In this document: positions 42,700 to 52,123 of the stretch, piece after piece | How the letters are laid out: each line of letters begins with the position of its first letter | Numbering within the stretch: the stretch's first letter is position 1 | Origin: Pseudomonas sp. | Lineage (GTDB): Bacteria; Pseudomonadota; Gammaproteobacteria; Pseudomonadales; Pseudomonadaceae | Direction: 5' to 3' | Length of the DNA stretch: 64,000 nucleotides | NCBI RefSeq assembly: GCF_030698175.1 | Contig: NZ_JAUYNT010000025.1 | Location: forward strand, 105,712 to 169,711 | Translations under genes and position numbers: made by a program | Notes under the pieces: model-generated | Told to the model about the DNA's origin: nothing | Databases searched by the model: none | Seen by the model: only the letters and a program-made list of their open reading frames with translations

Positions 42700-44265
42700 A
42701 TGAGAATCAAAGTTCACTGCCAGAACCGCGTCGGCATCCTGCGCGACATCCTCAATCTGTTGGTGGAGTACGGCGTCAATGTGGCTCGTGGCGAGGTGGG
42801 GGGCGAGCAGGGTAATGCCATCTATCTGCATTGCCCGAACCTGATCAATCTGCAGTTCCAGTCGTTGCGCGCCCAGTTCGAGGCGTTGCCTGGGGTGTTC
42901 GGGGTCAAGCGGGTCGGCCTGATGCCCAGCGAGCGCCGCCACCTGGAGTTGAATGCCTTGCTCGGCGCGCTGGAGTTTCCGGTGTTGTCGATCGACATGG
43001 GCGGCGCGATAGTCGCGGCCAACCGTGCGGCGGCGCAGTTGTTGGGCGTGCGGGTGGACGAGGTGCCGGGGCTGGCGTTGGCACACTACGTCGAAGACTT
43101 TGATTTGCCGACACTGGTGCGCGCCAACCCGTCGCGGATCAATGGCCTGCGGGTCAAGGTCAAGGGCGATGTGTTTCTGGCTGATATCGCTCCGCTGCAA
43201 ACCGCCCACGATGACAGTGAAGCCCTGGCCGGCGCGGTCTTGACCCTACACCGCGCCGACCGCGTCGGCGAGCGGATTTATCAGGTGCGCAAGCAGGAGT
43301 TGCGCGGCTTCGACAGCATCTTTCAAAGCTCAAAAATCATGGCTGCGGTGGTCCGTGAGGCTCGACGGATGGCGCCGCTGGATGCGCCCTTACTGATCGA
43401 GGGCGAAACCGGTACCGGCAAGGAGTTGCTGGCGCGCGCCTGCCATCTGGCCAGTCCGCGCGGCCAGGCACCGTTTATGGCGCTGAATTGCGCCGGGATG
43501 CCGGAGTCGATGGCCGAGACCGAGCTGTTCGGCTACGGTCCCGGCGCCTTCGCTGGCGCGCGGCCGGAGGGCAAACTTGGCCTGCTGGAATTGACCGCCG
43601 GTGGCGTGCTGTTTCTCGACGGGGTCGGCGAGATGAGCCCGCGGATGCAGGCCAAGCTGCTGCGCTTCTTGCAGGATGGCGGCTTTCGCCGGGTCGGCAG
43701 CGACGAGGAGGTGTACCTGGATGTGCGGGTGATCTGCGCCACCCAGGTGGATCTCTCGGCGCTGTGCGCCAGGGGCGAGTTCCGCCAGGATCTCTATCAC
43801 CGCTTGAATGTGCTCAGCCTGCATATCCCGCCGCTGCGCGAATGCCTGGATGGGCTGGCACCGCTGGCGGCGCACTTTCTTGATCAGGCCAGCCGGCAGA
43901 TCGGCTGTCCGTTGCCGACGTTATCCGCGCAGGCTTTCGAGCGGCTGCAGCACTACCATTGGCCGGGCAATGTGCGGCAGCTGGAAAACGTGTTGTTTCA
44001 GGCGGTGTCGCTCTGTGAGGCGGGCACCATCAAGGCCGGACATATTCGCCTGCCGGACTATGGCGCGCCGCAGCCCCTGGGGGATTTCTCCCTGGAGGGT
44101 GGGTTGGAGGCGATTCTGGCGCGCTTCGAAAAAGCCGTGCTGGAGCGCCTCTACGGCCAGCACCCGAGCAGTCGGCAACTGGCCAAGCGGCTTGGCGTAT
44201 CGCACACCACCATCGCCAATAAACTGCGCCAGTATGGCCTGGGCAAAGAGGCGGTCATTGAGTAG
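42700..44265 (+). CDS. phhR: TyrR-family aromatic amino acid regulator PhhR
   Basis: 521 residues: ACT domain (about 1-75, MRIKVHCQNRVGILRDIL), PAS (about 80-190), AAA+ domain with Walker A GETGTGKE (235-242) and Walker B LFLDGVGEM, and a C-terminal HTH (RQLAKRLGVSHTTIANKLRQYG). The sigma54-contact loop reads GAFAGA (282-287) instead of GAFTGA, so direct sigma54 activation is doubtful; this departure is known for TyrR/PhhR proteins. It binds phenylalanine or tyrosine and controls phhAB and homogentisate genes. It is divergent from phhA. Confidence 0.95.
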   Translation: MRIKVHCQNRVGILRDILNLLVEYGVNVARGEVGGEQGNAIYLHCPNLINLQFQSLRAQFEALPGVFGVKRVGLMPSERRHLELNALLGALEFPVLSIDMGGAIVAANRAAAQLLGVRVDEVPGLALAHYVEDFDLPTLVRANPSRINGLRVKVKGDVFLADIAPLQTAHDDSEALAGAVLTLHRADRVGERIYQVRKQELRGFDSIFQSSKIMAAVVREARRMAPLDAPLLIEGETGTGKELLARACHLASPRGQAPFMALNCAGMPESMAETELFGYGPGAFAGARPEGKLGLLELTAGGVLFLDGVGEMSPRMQAKLLRFLQDGGFRRVGSDEEVYLDVRVICATQVDLSALCARGEFRQDLYHRLNVLSLHIPPLRECLDGLAPLAAHFLDQASRQIGCPLPTLSAQAFERLQHYHWPGNVRQLENVLFQAVSLCEAGTIKAGHIRLPDYGAPQPLGDFSLEGGLEAILARFEKAVLERLYGQHPSSRQLAKRLGVSHTTIANKLRQYGLGKEAVIE

Positions 44266-44362
44266 CAGCTTCTCGGGCGCGGGGCCTGCTAATTCAGTTT
44301 CAGTTAAGCCGGGTGGATTACCTTGGTCCTCGTTGAAAGCCAATCACCCCAGGAGATACACC

Positions 44363-44671
44363 ATGAACGCATTTAGCAAACTGTTTACCGTTGCCGCCCT
44401 CAGCGCCGTTGCCGCCCTGGCCCAAGCCCGCGATTTAGGCGCCGACGAGACGCAGAAGCTGATCGCTGCCGGTACTATTCAATCGGTGGAAAAACTCAAT
44501 GCGGCGGCGATTTTCAAGCACCCTGGCGCGACCATTGAAGAGACTGACCTGGAGCAGGAAAACGGCCAGTACATCTATGAAGTCGACCTGCACGACGCCC
44601 AAGGCCTGCAGTGGGACCTGGAGTTGGACGCCACTAATGGCAAAGTGCTTAAAGATCATCAAGACACCTAA
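44363..44671 (+). CDS. PepSY-domain periplasmic protein (copy 1)
   Basis: 102 residues from the ATG at 44363, with AGGAG upstream; the track ORF from 43808 reads through phhR in another frame. A signal peptide (FTVAALSAVAALAQA-RDL) precedes one PepSY unit: ADETQKLIAAGTIQSVEKLNAAAIFKHPGATIEETDLEQENGQYIYEVDLHDAQGLQWDLELDATNGKVLKDHQD. It is a paralogue of the next gene. PepSY domains are thought to inhibit peptidases or sense periplasmic metal or signal. A MITE separates the two paralogues. Confidence 0.88.
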   Translation: MNAFSKLFTVAALSAVAALAQARDLGADETQKLIAAGTIQSVEKLNAAAIFKHPGATIEETDLEQENGQYIYEVDLHDAQGLQWDLELDATNGKVLKDHQDT

Positions 44672-44676
44672 TGAGT

Positions 44677-44938
44677 GGCTCTGTAGCCGTTACGTGTTGA
44701 AGCGTGCGGGTCGGTTAGGCGACGCCTGGTGCGCGGTAATTCGTAGGGTGGGTTAGCGGCGCGGGCGGTGGTTGTTCGCATCACTGCGTAAGCCAAGCGC
44801 CGCGTAACCCACCATGCGGTTTGCCGGTCGAACGCCATGGTGGGTTACGGCGCGGTCGGGTTTTGCGTTGTTGGCAATCCATGGTTCGCGCCTAACCCAC
44901 AAAAAAAGCTGTGTGCAACATGTAACTAGGACATCGCC
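44677..44938 (+). mobile_element. complete 262-bp MITE, family A, with probable 8-bp target duplication
   Basis: Left end GGCTCTGTAGCCGTTACGTG and right end ATGTAACTAGGACATCGCC are inverted versions of the shared terminus. The flanks are TAATGAGT (44669) and TAATGAAA (44939), matching at six of eight bases. The interior carries four GTAGGGTGGGTTAGC/TAACCCACC palindromes and is homologous to the copy at 21.9-22.1 kb. It has no ORF of its own. Confidence 0.8.
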
Positions 44939-44940
44939 TA

Positions 44941-45276
44941 ATGAAATGGTTCGCCCGCTACAGCGCCATGCTCATTCTGGTCTTGGCTGTCCTGGCGCTT
45001 AGCGTCGGGGCGCAGGCCCGCGACCTGGATCAGGATGAGGCCCTGCGCTTGCGCCAGGCCGGGGTTATTTTGGCGCTTGAGCAAATCATGCAGCCGGCCC
45101 TGGAGCGTTACCCTGGGGCAACCTTGCTGGAGGCGGAGCTGGAGGAGAACCCGTCGGCTGAACTGGCGGGCCGCTATATCTATGAGATTGAGTTGCTGAC
45201 CGCCGCTGGCGTGGTCCGCGAGCTGGAGTTGGATGCCCGCGATGGGCGGATTTTGCAGGATGAGGAAGACGACTGA
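44941..45276 (+). CDS. PepSY-domain periplasmic protein (copy 2)
   Basis: 111 residues with a signal peptide ([17 protein letters not shown]) and a PepSY unit like its neighbour ([42 protein letters not shown]...[33 protein letters not shown]). Its ATG follows a mobile element by two bases, so upstream signals may have changed; I see no good ribosome binding site (GGACATCGCCTA precedes it). The stop overlaps the response regulator start (TGATG). The protein may be a periplasmic input for the two-component system. Confidence 0.85.
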   Translation: MKWFARYSAMLILVLAVLALSVGAQARDLDQDEALRLRQAGVILALEQIMQPALERYPGATLLEAELEENPSAELAGRYIYEIELLTAAGVVRELELDARDGRILQDEEDD

Positions 45277-45944
45277 TGCGCCTGCTGCTGGTGGAAGACC
45301 ATGTGCCCCTGGCCGACGAGTTACTGGTTGGCCTCACGCGTCAGGGCTATGCCGTGGACTGGTTGGCCGATGGCCGCGATGCGCTTCAGCAGGGCGCCAG
45401 CGAGCCCTATGACCTGATCATTCTGGACCTTGGCCTGCCCGGTAAATCGGGTCTGGAGGTGCTGCGCGAATGGCGCGCCGGCGGGCTGGTCACGCCGGTC
45501 TTGGTGCTCACCGCGCGCAGTTCTTGGGCGGAGCGGATCGAGGGGCTGAAAACCGGCGCCGATGATTATCTGGCCAAACCCTTTCACCCCGAAGAGTTGC
45601 AACTGCGCATTCAAGCGCTGCTACGCCGCGCCCATGGCCTGGCCAATCAGCCGCACTTGCAGGTTGCCGGTTGGCAGCTGGACGAACGCCGCCAGTGTGT
45701 CAGCCGCAACGGCGTCGAGGTGGAGCTGACCGCCGCCGAGTTCGCGCTGCTGCGTTATTTCATGCTGCACCCGCAGCAATTGCTGTCGAAAAGCCAGCTG
45801 GCCGAACACCTCTATGACGGCGAGACCGAGCGCGATTCCAATGTGCTGGAGGTGCACGTCAACCGCCTGCGCGGCAAGCTCGGGCGTGAGGTGATCGAAA
45901 CCCGTCGCGGTCAGGGCTACCGCTTTACCGGCGCGCTCACTTGA
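45276..45944 (+). CDS. OmpR/PhoB-family response regulator
   Basis: 222 residues. The receiver domain has the acidic pair VEDH, the phospho-acceptor Asp in [13 protein letters not shown], the Thr in VLTAR and the Lys in [10 protein letters not shown]. The C-terminal winged helix ([53 protein letters not shown]) binds DNA. It is closest in feel to the QseB/PmrA type. It overlaps the PepSY gene upstream and the kinase gene downstream. Confidence 0.93.
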   Translation: MRLLLVEDHVPLADELLVGLTRQGYAVDWLADGRDALQQGASEPYDLIILDLGLPGKSGLEVLREWRAGGLVTPVLVLTARSSWAERIEGLKTGADDYLAKPFHPEELQLRIQALLRRAHGLANQPHLQVAGWQLDERRQCVSRNGVEVELTAAEFALLRYFMLHPQQLLSKSQLAEHLYDGETERDSNVLEVHVNRLRGKLGREVIETRRGQGYRFTGALT

Positions 45945-47293
45945 GGTCGATCCAGCGGCGTTTGAGCCTGGGCTTGCTGGCGGTGCTGCTGGTGGTGGGC
46001 CTGCTATTGGCGCAAAGCAGCCTGTGGTTGTTTGATCTGGGCCTGCGCAGTTACCTGGAAGCCGGTTTGCGCAATCAGGCCGAGACCTTGCTCAGCTCCT
46101 TGGTGCGTGGCCCAGAGGGCGTACAACTGGATCAGCAACGCTTGGCGCCGAGTTATCAGCGGCCGCTTTCCGGCAGTTATTTTCGCATCGAGGCGAGCAC
46201 TCAGCTGTGGCGTTCTCGCTCCTTGTGGGATCGCGAACTGCCGGGGGGCGCGGCGCCGGGCTTGCAGGCGGAGCTGGGCGATGGCCCCCAGGGCCAGCTA
46301 TTGCTGGTCTACCGCGCCGATTACCAGCGTTTTGGCCAGCCCTTGTCGATCACCGTGGCGAAGGATTACAGCCCTGTGCTGGCAAGCTTTAGGCGCCTGC
46401 AGTACTTGGGGTTGGCGCTGGGGTTGGGCGCACTGCTGCTGATTTTTCTGCTGCAACGCCTGACCATCCGCCGCGCGCTGCGCCCGTTGGAGCAGGCCCG
46501 CCAGCAATTGCTGCAGTTGCAACAAGGCCAGCGCGGTCAGCTCGATACCCAGGTGCCCCAGGAGCTGGAGCCGCTGGTGGGACAAATCAATCACCTGCTG
46601 GCCCATACCGCCGAGAGCCTGACGCGCTCGCGGCATGCCCTGGGTAATCTTGGCCATGCGCTGAAAACCCCGCTGGCGGTGCTGCTTAGTTTGGCGGCCC
46701 GTGCCGAACTGAATGCCCACCCGGAGTTGCAGGCCACCCTGCGCGAACAACTGGCGCAGATTGAACAACGCCTCAGCCGCGAATTGGCGCGGGCGCGCTT
46801 GGCCGGCGAGGCTTTGCCCGGTGCGCAGTTTGTCTGCGCCGAGGAGCTGCCGGGGCTGTGCGCCACCCTGGAGATGATCCATCCGCGCGGATTGCAGCTG
46901 AGCTGGCAAGCGCCGACGGATTTGCGCCTGCCCTGGGAGCGTGATGATCTGCTGGAACTGCTCGGCAATCTGCTAGATAACGCCTGCAAATGGGCGCAAA
47001 GCCAGGTGCGGCTGACTATAGCCAGGCAAGCCGCAGGCTTTGTGCTGATGGTTGATGACGACGGCCCAGGGATTGCCCTGGCCAGCCGCGCGGCGGTGCT
47101 GGAACGCGGCACCCGGCTCGACGAGCAGGTTGCCGGCCATGGCCTGGGGCTGGGGGTGGTGCGCGATATAGTCCAAGCCTGGGACGGGCGCCTGCAATTG
47201 CTGGACAGCCCGCTGGGGGGCTTGCGCGTCAGTATCGAACTGAGCCGCGCGGTGGGTGTGCCCGCAGGGTTAGCGCCGGCGCCAGCGCCCTAG
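45941..47293 (+). CDS. sensor histidine kinase (QseC/PhoQ-like)
   Basis: 450 residues, TTG start overlapping the regulator stop (TTGA). There is an N-terminal TM ([20 protein letters not shown]), a periplasmic domain of about 130 residues and a second TM ([17 protein letters not shown]). These are followed by HAMP, the H-box [18 protein letters not shown], the N-box [16 protein letters not shown] and the ATP lid [19 protein letters not shown]. It phosphorylates the upstream regulator. The gene order PepSY-PepSY-RR-HK suggests the PepSY proteins modulate it from the periplasm. Confidence 0.92.
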   Translation: MRSIQRRLSLGLLAVLLVVGLLLAQSSLWLFDLGLRSYLEAGLRNQAETLLSSLVRGPEGVQLDQQRLAPSYQRPLSGSYFRIEASTQLWRSRSLWDRELPGGAAPGLQAELGDGPQGQLLLVYRADYQRFGQPLSITVAKDYSPVLASFRRLQYLGLALGLGALLLIFLLQRLTIRRALRPLEQARQQLLQLQQGQRGQLDTQVPQELEPLVGQINHLLAHTAESLTRSRHALGNLGHALKTPLAVLLSLAARAELNAHPELQATLREQLAQIEQRLSRELARARLAGEALPGAQFVCAEELPGLCATLEMIHPRGLQLSWQAPTDLRLPWERDDLLELLGNLLDNACKWAQSQVRLTIARQAAGFVLMVDDDGPGIALASRAAVLERGTRLDEQVAGHGLGLGVVRDIVQAWDGRLQLLDSPLGGLRVSIELSRAVGVPAGLAPAPAP

Positions 47294-47326
47294 GGTTAAA
47301 CCCACGGCTCTCTGCCTGGGTTGAAA

Positions 47327-47623
47327 CTACTGCTGACGCTTGCTTTCCACCGAGCTCAAACGACCGCCTTCGAAACGCAGAAAATACAGCGCGCCATTGG
47401 CCGGGCCGTAGACCCACTCTTCAATTTGCACGCCGCCAATGCCGTTGATGACTTGGGTGTAGCCGACAAAATTACTGCTGTTGGGCTGGCCGCATTTGTT
47501 GGCCACCTCAATGGTGCGGTCGCCGCTACTGGCCAGCTTGGTGCCGCATCGGTAGGTCGCCGCCGAGGCATCAGCCGCCAGCATTAACAGGGGCAGGGCG
47601 AGGCTTACAACGATGGTTTTCAT
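47327..47623 (-). CDS. DUF2845 small periplasmic protein
   Basis: 98 residues, signal peptide (LPLLMLAADASA-ATYRCGTKL). TYRCGTKLASSGDRTIEVANKCGQPN...EEWVYGPANGALYFLRFEGGRLSSVES is the DUF2845 pattern with a conserved disulfide pair (C26/C44). Function is unknown. It is convergent with the kinase gene, 33 bases apart. Confidence 0.88.
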   Translation of the reverse strand: MKTIVVSLALPLLMLAADASAATYRCGTKLASSGDRTIEVANKCGQPNSSNFVGYTQVINGIGGVQIEEWVYGPANGALYFLRFEGGRLSSVESKRQQ

Positions 47624-47837
47624 GGGAGTCCTTTCAAATTTCAGGGGGATTGCCGAGCCGCATTTGCGGGCTCTGACGCCGGCACTCTAGACCTTTGGCG
47701 TGGCAATAAATAGCGCCGCGAATTAACTCTGTTTGCCACTCTGGAATGCTTAATTCTCATGTTGTTTTAGCGGCTGACTGCGCGCTGTTATGCCGGCAGA
47801 CTGCTAGGGTTAAAGCAGTGTTTGAGGGCCCGGCGTT

Positions 47838-48710
47838 ATGTGGCGAGTCGGTTTGCTGGCGCTGTTATTGCTGCTGTCGCTGCGGGCGCTGGCGGTTGAG
47901 TCTTTGACGTGGGCGCTGATGCCCATTCCGGGCGCGATAAATGTGCGCGACGATCAACCGCAAGACGGCATTATTTTCGAGCTTTTGCAGCAGCTGGATG
48001 CGCAGTTGAGCGATGTTGCAGTGCAGTATCAAATAATCAATGCGCCGCGCATCCTGCACTATATGGCCCGTGGCCGTAATCTGTGCAGTGCGCCTTACCA
48101 GCGTAGCCCTGAGCGCGACCAGATTGGCTATTTTGTGCCCTTGTTGCTTAGCCAGCCCATACAGGTAGTAGTGCGCGCCACCGATGCGCAGCGCCTGCCG
48201 CTGATTAATGGGCAGTTGTGGCTGGATGAATTGTTGGCCTCGGATCTGCGCGGTGGTTTTTTTATGCAGCGGGTTTATCCGCCCAAACTGCAGGCGCGCT
48301 TAAGTGAGGGGCTGCAGCAGAAACAGTTGATTGGGGTCAATGAGGCGACCAATAGTGATCGGCTGTTACTGATGCTCGGGCACAGTCGTTTCGATTACAC
48401 CTTCGAATTTCCGATTTCGGTGGTCGGTTTTGCCCGCGCTAATCCACAAGCTGCCCCGTTACGCACGGTGCCGCTGGCGGACTTGGAGCAAATGCCGGTA
48501 TTCGGCAGCTACTGCACACGTAACGCCTGGGGACGGGAGATGGCGGCACGCATCGATAACGCGGTCCGCGCTTTGTTGGCCGATCCGCAGCAGGTACAGG
48601 CGTTGTATCAACGCTGGTTGCCAGTCGAGAGCTATCAAACCTATCAGCCTGAAATACAGGAATTTTTACGCCAGCGTGCGCAACAATCGCTGAGCTTTCC
48701 TGCGCCCTAA
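47838..48710 (+). CDS. periplasmic solute-binding-like protein (TIGR02285-like)
   Basis: 290 residues with a signal peptide (LLALLLLLSLRALA-VES). The fold resembles family 3 solute-binding proteins: LTWALMPIPGAINVRDDQPQDGIIFELLQQL, FVPLLLSQPIQVVVRATDAQRLP and FGSYCTRNAWGREMAARIDNAVRALLADPQQVQALYQRWLP. No permease genes adjoin. It may be a receptor that presents a ligand to the chemoreceptor encoded 193 bases downstream. The ligand is unknown. Confidence 0.75.
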   Translation: MWRVGLLALLLLLSLRALAVESLTWALMPIPGAINVRDDQPQDGIIFELLQQLDAQLSDVAVQYQIINAPRILHYMARGRNLCSAPYQRSPERDQIGYFVPLLLSQPIQVVVRATDAQRLPLINGQLWLDELLASDLRGGFFMQRVYPPKLQARLSEGLQQKQLIGVNEATNSDRLLLMLGHSRFDYTFEFPISVVGFARANPQAAPLRTVPLADLEQMPVFGSYCTRNAWGREMAARIDNAVRALLADPQQVQALYQRWLPVESYQTYQPEIQEFLRQRAQQSLSFPAP

Positions 48711-48903
48711 ATGACCTGTGGCTCGCGCCTTGGTGTTGCACCGCTTTGGCTGGGGTGCTCATTTTGTTGGCGCAGTTGGCGGCAAACGTTCTGAAAACGA
48801 CCTCGGTATAGCCATGGCCACCACTGCGGCCCGCCGGGCTTGTGTCGGGGGTGGCGGCCGGCAACTCTGCAGCCTTGTTGATTCAGTCGGCGGATGGAAC
48901 GGA

Positions 48904-50874
48904 ATGATTGCGGCCTGGCAGCGTGGTTTAGCCAATATCGGCATGGCGAAGAAACTGGGCCTGGGTTTTGGCCTGGTGTTGCTGCTCACCTGCGTGGTGG
49001 CGGCGACCGGGTTGATGGCGTTGCAGGCCATCAGCCAGCGCTTCGATGGCCTCAAGCAGATGTCGGCGATCAATACTGCGGTGTTGCGCTTGCGCATGCA
49101 GGAACAGACCTTTGCCCTGAGCAGCGATCCGCAGGCGGCGCAGCAGTGGCAACAGGAGGCCGAGGCGCTTGGCGTGCTGGTCGCGGCGCTGCAAAACCAA
49201 GCGCCTGCCAGTCAAGCGGCGCTGGCGTCGGTGACGCAGTCGTTGGCTGCCTATCAGAGCGCTTTTAGCCAGTTTGTGACGCTGGCGCAGTCCAAGGATT
49301 TAGCGCTGGAGCAGGCCAGTTGGTCGGTGGCCAGCGCTGCTAATAACCTCAACCTGTTGCAGGACGGTTTGGCTGACGACGGCACCTATGAGCTGAAGGA
49401 GTCCCAAGGCCTGCGCGGCGCCGAATTTGTGCGCCAGGCGGCGCAGGTCAGCCAGGTTTCGCGGCTGATGCTACAAGCGCTGAATGAGGCCCATGTGCGC
49501 CTCAACAACAGCCGCAAGGGCGTCACTGCTGATGCTGCGGCAAGCAGCAAAATTGCCCAGGCCGACGAGGCCTTGCAACTGGCCGAGCAGCTCAAGACCG
49601 AGGTCAGCGACGCCGGCTATCGCACCGTGCTCGGCGAGGTGGGCATCCATATCAGTAACTTCAACAGCAAGCTGGCCGAGTATCTGCAGCTGCTCAAGCG
49701 TGAGCAGCAGATCCACGGGCAGATGCGCGAGCAGGCTGAGCAAGTGGTGCTGCGGGTCGACCAGGCCTATGCCGAACAGGACGGCGCCATGCAGGCCGAA
49801 CTCAAGGCCAATTCGGCGTTGATTCTTGGCGCCTCGGTGTTGGCGCTGCTGGCCGGCCTGGCCGCTGCGTTACTGATTACCCGGCTGATAGTGGCGCCGT
49901 TGCAGGCGGTGATCCGCGTCGCCCAGCGGATTGCCGAGGGCGATTTGAGCGCCCAGGTACAGGTGCGTGGCAGTGATGAAATTGGCCAGCTGATGAGCGC
50001 CATGCAGCAGATGTCCGGCGGCCTGAGCCACATCGTCAGCGGCTTGCAGGTCGGCATCGATCAGCTGGCTGGCTCGGCGCGCAGCTTGTCGACCGTCACC
50101 GAGCAGACCAGCGCCGAGGTCAGTAAACAGAAGGAGGAAACCGAGCAGGTGGCCACCGCGATGAACCAGATGACCGCCACCGTGCATGATGTCGCGCGTA
50201 ACGCCGAAGAGGCCGCGCTGGCGGCGCAAACCGCCGATGGCAAGGTTGCCAATGGCCAGGCGGTGGTGCGCCAGACCCTGACGCGGATCGAGCAGTTGGC
50301 GCTGTCCTCCGGTTCGGCTAGCGCCAGTATTCAGAGCTTGAGCCTGGAAATCCAGAACATCGGCAGCGTGCTCGGGGTGATCAAAAGTGTCGCCGAGCAA
50401 ACCAACTTGTTGGCGCTGAACGCCGCCATCGAGGCGGCGCGGGCCGGTGAACAGGGCCGCGGGTTTGCCGTGGTGGCCGATGAGGTGCGGGCCTTGGCCA
50501 AGCGCACCCAGCAGGCCACCGCAGAAATTGAACGCCTGGTGGTTGCCCTGCAGCAGGGCGCCCAGAGTTCGGTGGCGCAGATTCACAGCAGCGGCGAGTT
50601 GGTGCAACAGACCGTCAGCGATGCCCTGCAAACCGAGAGCGCGCTGGGCAGCATCGCCGCCGCGGTGTCGGTGATCCAGCAGATGAACCAACAAATCGCC
50701 GCGGCCGCCGAGCAGCAAACATCGGTGGCCGAGGAGATTAATCGCAGCGTCAGCACCATCCGCAACAGCGCCGATCAGTCCTCCCTGGCGATGACCGGCA
50801 GCGCCGCCAACAGCGTTGAGTTGGCGACCCTGGGCCAGCAGTTGCAAGCGATGGTCGGCCACTTCAAGTTGTAG
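48904..50874 (+). CDS. methyl-accepting chemotaxis protein with long helical sensor
   Basis: About 656 residues from the ATG at 48904 ([29 protein letters not shown]), with GGAACGGA upstream; the track start at 48718 is rejected. After TM1 comes a periplasmic helical domain of about 260 residues, the size of the HBM type that senses organic acids. TM2 ([20 protein letters not shown]), HAMP and the signalling hairpin [35 protein letters not shown] follow. There is no C-terminal CheR-tethering pentapeptide. The ligand is not predictable from sequence alone. Confidence 0.92.
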   Translation: MIAAWQRGLANIGMAKKLGLGFGLVLLLTCVVAATGLMALQAISQRFDGLKQMSAINTAVLRLRMQEQTFALSSDPQAAQQWQQEAEALGVLVAALQNQAPASQAALASVTQSLAAYQSAFSQFVTLAQSKDLALEQASWSVASAANNLNLLQDGLADDGTYELKESQGLRGAEFVRQAAQVSQVSRLMLQALNEAHVRLNNSRKGVTADAAASSKIAQADEALQLAEQLKTEVSDAGYRTVLGEVGIHISNFNSKLAEYLQLLKREQQIHGQMREQAEQVVLRVDQAYAEQDGAMQAELKANSALILGASVLALLAGLAAALLITRLIVAPLQAVIRVAQRIAEGDLSAQVQVRGSDEIGQLMSAMQQMSGGLSHIVSGLQVGIDQLAGSARSLSTVTEQTSAEVSKQKEETEQVATAMNQMTATVHDVARNAEEAALAAQTADGKVANGQAVVRQTLTRIEQLALSSGSASASIQSLSLEIQNIGSVLGVIKSVAEQTNLLALNAAIEAARAGEQGRGFAVVADEVRALAKRTQQATAEIERLVVALQQGAQSSVAQIHSSGELVQQTVSDALQTESALGSIAAAVSVIQQMNQQIAAAAEQQTSVAEEINRSVSTIRNSADQSSLAMTGSAANSVELATLGQQLQAMVGHFKL

Positions 50875-50897
50875 TGCGTCGCTGCGGGCTTTAGTTA

Positions 50898-51188
50898 GGC
50901 TATGTACCCGTTAAGTGTTGCAAGGGTCGTAACCTTTCGTAAGAGGGAATTAGCCTGATACTTGTATTGTTTGCACCGGCCAATCGCGGATAAATCCGCT
51001 CCTACAGGGGTGGCCAGCCAATGTAATTGTTGCAGGTGCCGGGCTTGTGTAGGAGCGGATTTATCCGCGAAGCAAGCGCGGCACCTGCAATCCTGCAGGG
51101 CCGCAACCGTTCCTTTCCCCATACTCATCTGGGTCACAAACCAGATGCTACGGGACCTGCGCTTTGCAACAGCTAACGGGACATCGCC
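50898..51188 (+). mobile_element. complete 291-bp MITE, family B
   Basis: Left end GGCTATGTACCCGTTAAGTG and right end CAGCTAACGGGACATCGCC are inverted. Flanks TTTAGTTA and CTCAGTTG match at five of eight bases. The interior holds the pair TCGCGGATAAATCCGCTCCT and GTAGGAGCGGATTTATCCGC and is homologous to 22.15-22.41 kb. It fills the 315-base gap and ends one base before the metR stop codon. Confidence 0.8.
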
Positions 51189-51189
51189 C

Positions 51190-52110
51190 TCAGTTGCGCG
51201 CCACGCTGACGCCTTCGAGGTTGGCAAATGAAGTGTCTTTGGCGGTGAGCAAAAAATCGCGCATAAAAGGCGCATCCAACATATCGGTGCGCACGCCGGC
51301 GAACAGGGTGGCGAATAGCCCCTTGTCGCCCAGCCGTTTGGCCGTCACATAACCCCGTGAGCTGTATTCGTGCAGCGCCCAGTTGGGCAGGCCGCAGACG
51401 CCACGGCCGCTGGCCACCAACTGCATCATCATCACCGTCAGCTCGGAGGTGCGCACCTGGGCCGGCTCCACATCGGCGGGCTCCAGGAAACGGGTGAAGA
51501 TATCCAGTCGATCGCGCTCCACCGGGTAGGTGATCAGGGTTTCGCTGGCCAGGTCTTCGGCGTGGATAAAGGCCTTGCTGGCCAGCGGATGCTGGTTGGC
51601 CACCGCCAGCAACGCCTCGTAGGTGAACAGCGGCACATAGGTGATGCCGGCCATTTCGAGCGGGTCAGAGGTCACCACCAGGTCCAGGTCGCCGCGAGCC
51701 AGGGCCGGCAGCGGCGCGAAGGAAAACCCCGAAGCCAGGTCCAGCTCCACCTCCGGCCAGGCATCGCGGAACTGGTCGATGGTCGGCATCAGCCACTGAA
51801 AGCAACTGTGGCATTCGATCGCCATGTGCAGCCGGCCGGCGGTGCCACCGGCCAGGCGCGCCAGATCGCGGGCGGCGCCGCGCAGTTGCGGCAACACCGC
51901 GTCGGCCAGTTGCAACAAGCGCAGGCCGGCGCTGGTGAAGCGCACCGGCTTGGTTTTGCGCATAAACAGCGACAAGCCGAGGCGCTCCTCCAGCTCTTTG
52001 AACTGGTGCGACAGGGCCGATTGAGTCAGGTGCAGGCGCTCGGCGGCGTCCACCAGACTGTCGGCTTCGCGCAGGGCGTGGAGGGTTTTCAGGTGGCGAA
52101 TTTCCAGCAT
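51190..52110 (-). CDS. metR: LysR-type regulator MetR
   Basis: 306 residues. The HTH is IRHLKTLHALREADSLVDAAERLHLTQSALSHQFKELEERLG, with ECHSCFQWLMPTIDQFRDAWPEVELDLASGF in the effector domain; both match MetR. It binds homocysteine and activates metE and related genes. GAGG precedes the ATG. It is downstream of a small secreted protein gene and both are divergent from metE. A MITE abuts its 3' end, but the reading frame is complete. Confidence 0.92.
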   Translation of the reverse strand: MLEIRHLKTLHALREADSLVDAAERLHLTQSALSHQFKELEERLGLSLFMRKTKPVRFTSAGLRLLQLADAVLPQLRGAARDLARLAGGTAGRLHMAIECHSCFQWLMPTIDQFRDAWPEVELDLASGFSFAPLPALARGDLDLVVTSDPLEMAGITYVPLFTYEALLAVANQHPLASKAFIHAEDLASETLITYPVERDRLDIFTRFLEPADVEPAQVRTSELTVMMMQLVASGRGVCGLPNWALHEYSSRGYVTAKRLGDKGLFATLFAGVRTDMLDAPFMRDFLLTAKDTSFANLEGVSVARN

Positions 52111-52123
52111 ACAAACCTCGGGT

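Noticed and set aside
43808-44671. 287-aa ORF running into PepSY copy 1
   Set aside because: The first 185 codons overlap phhR out of frame; the true gene starts at 44363 with its own ribosome binding site and signal peptide.
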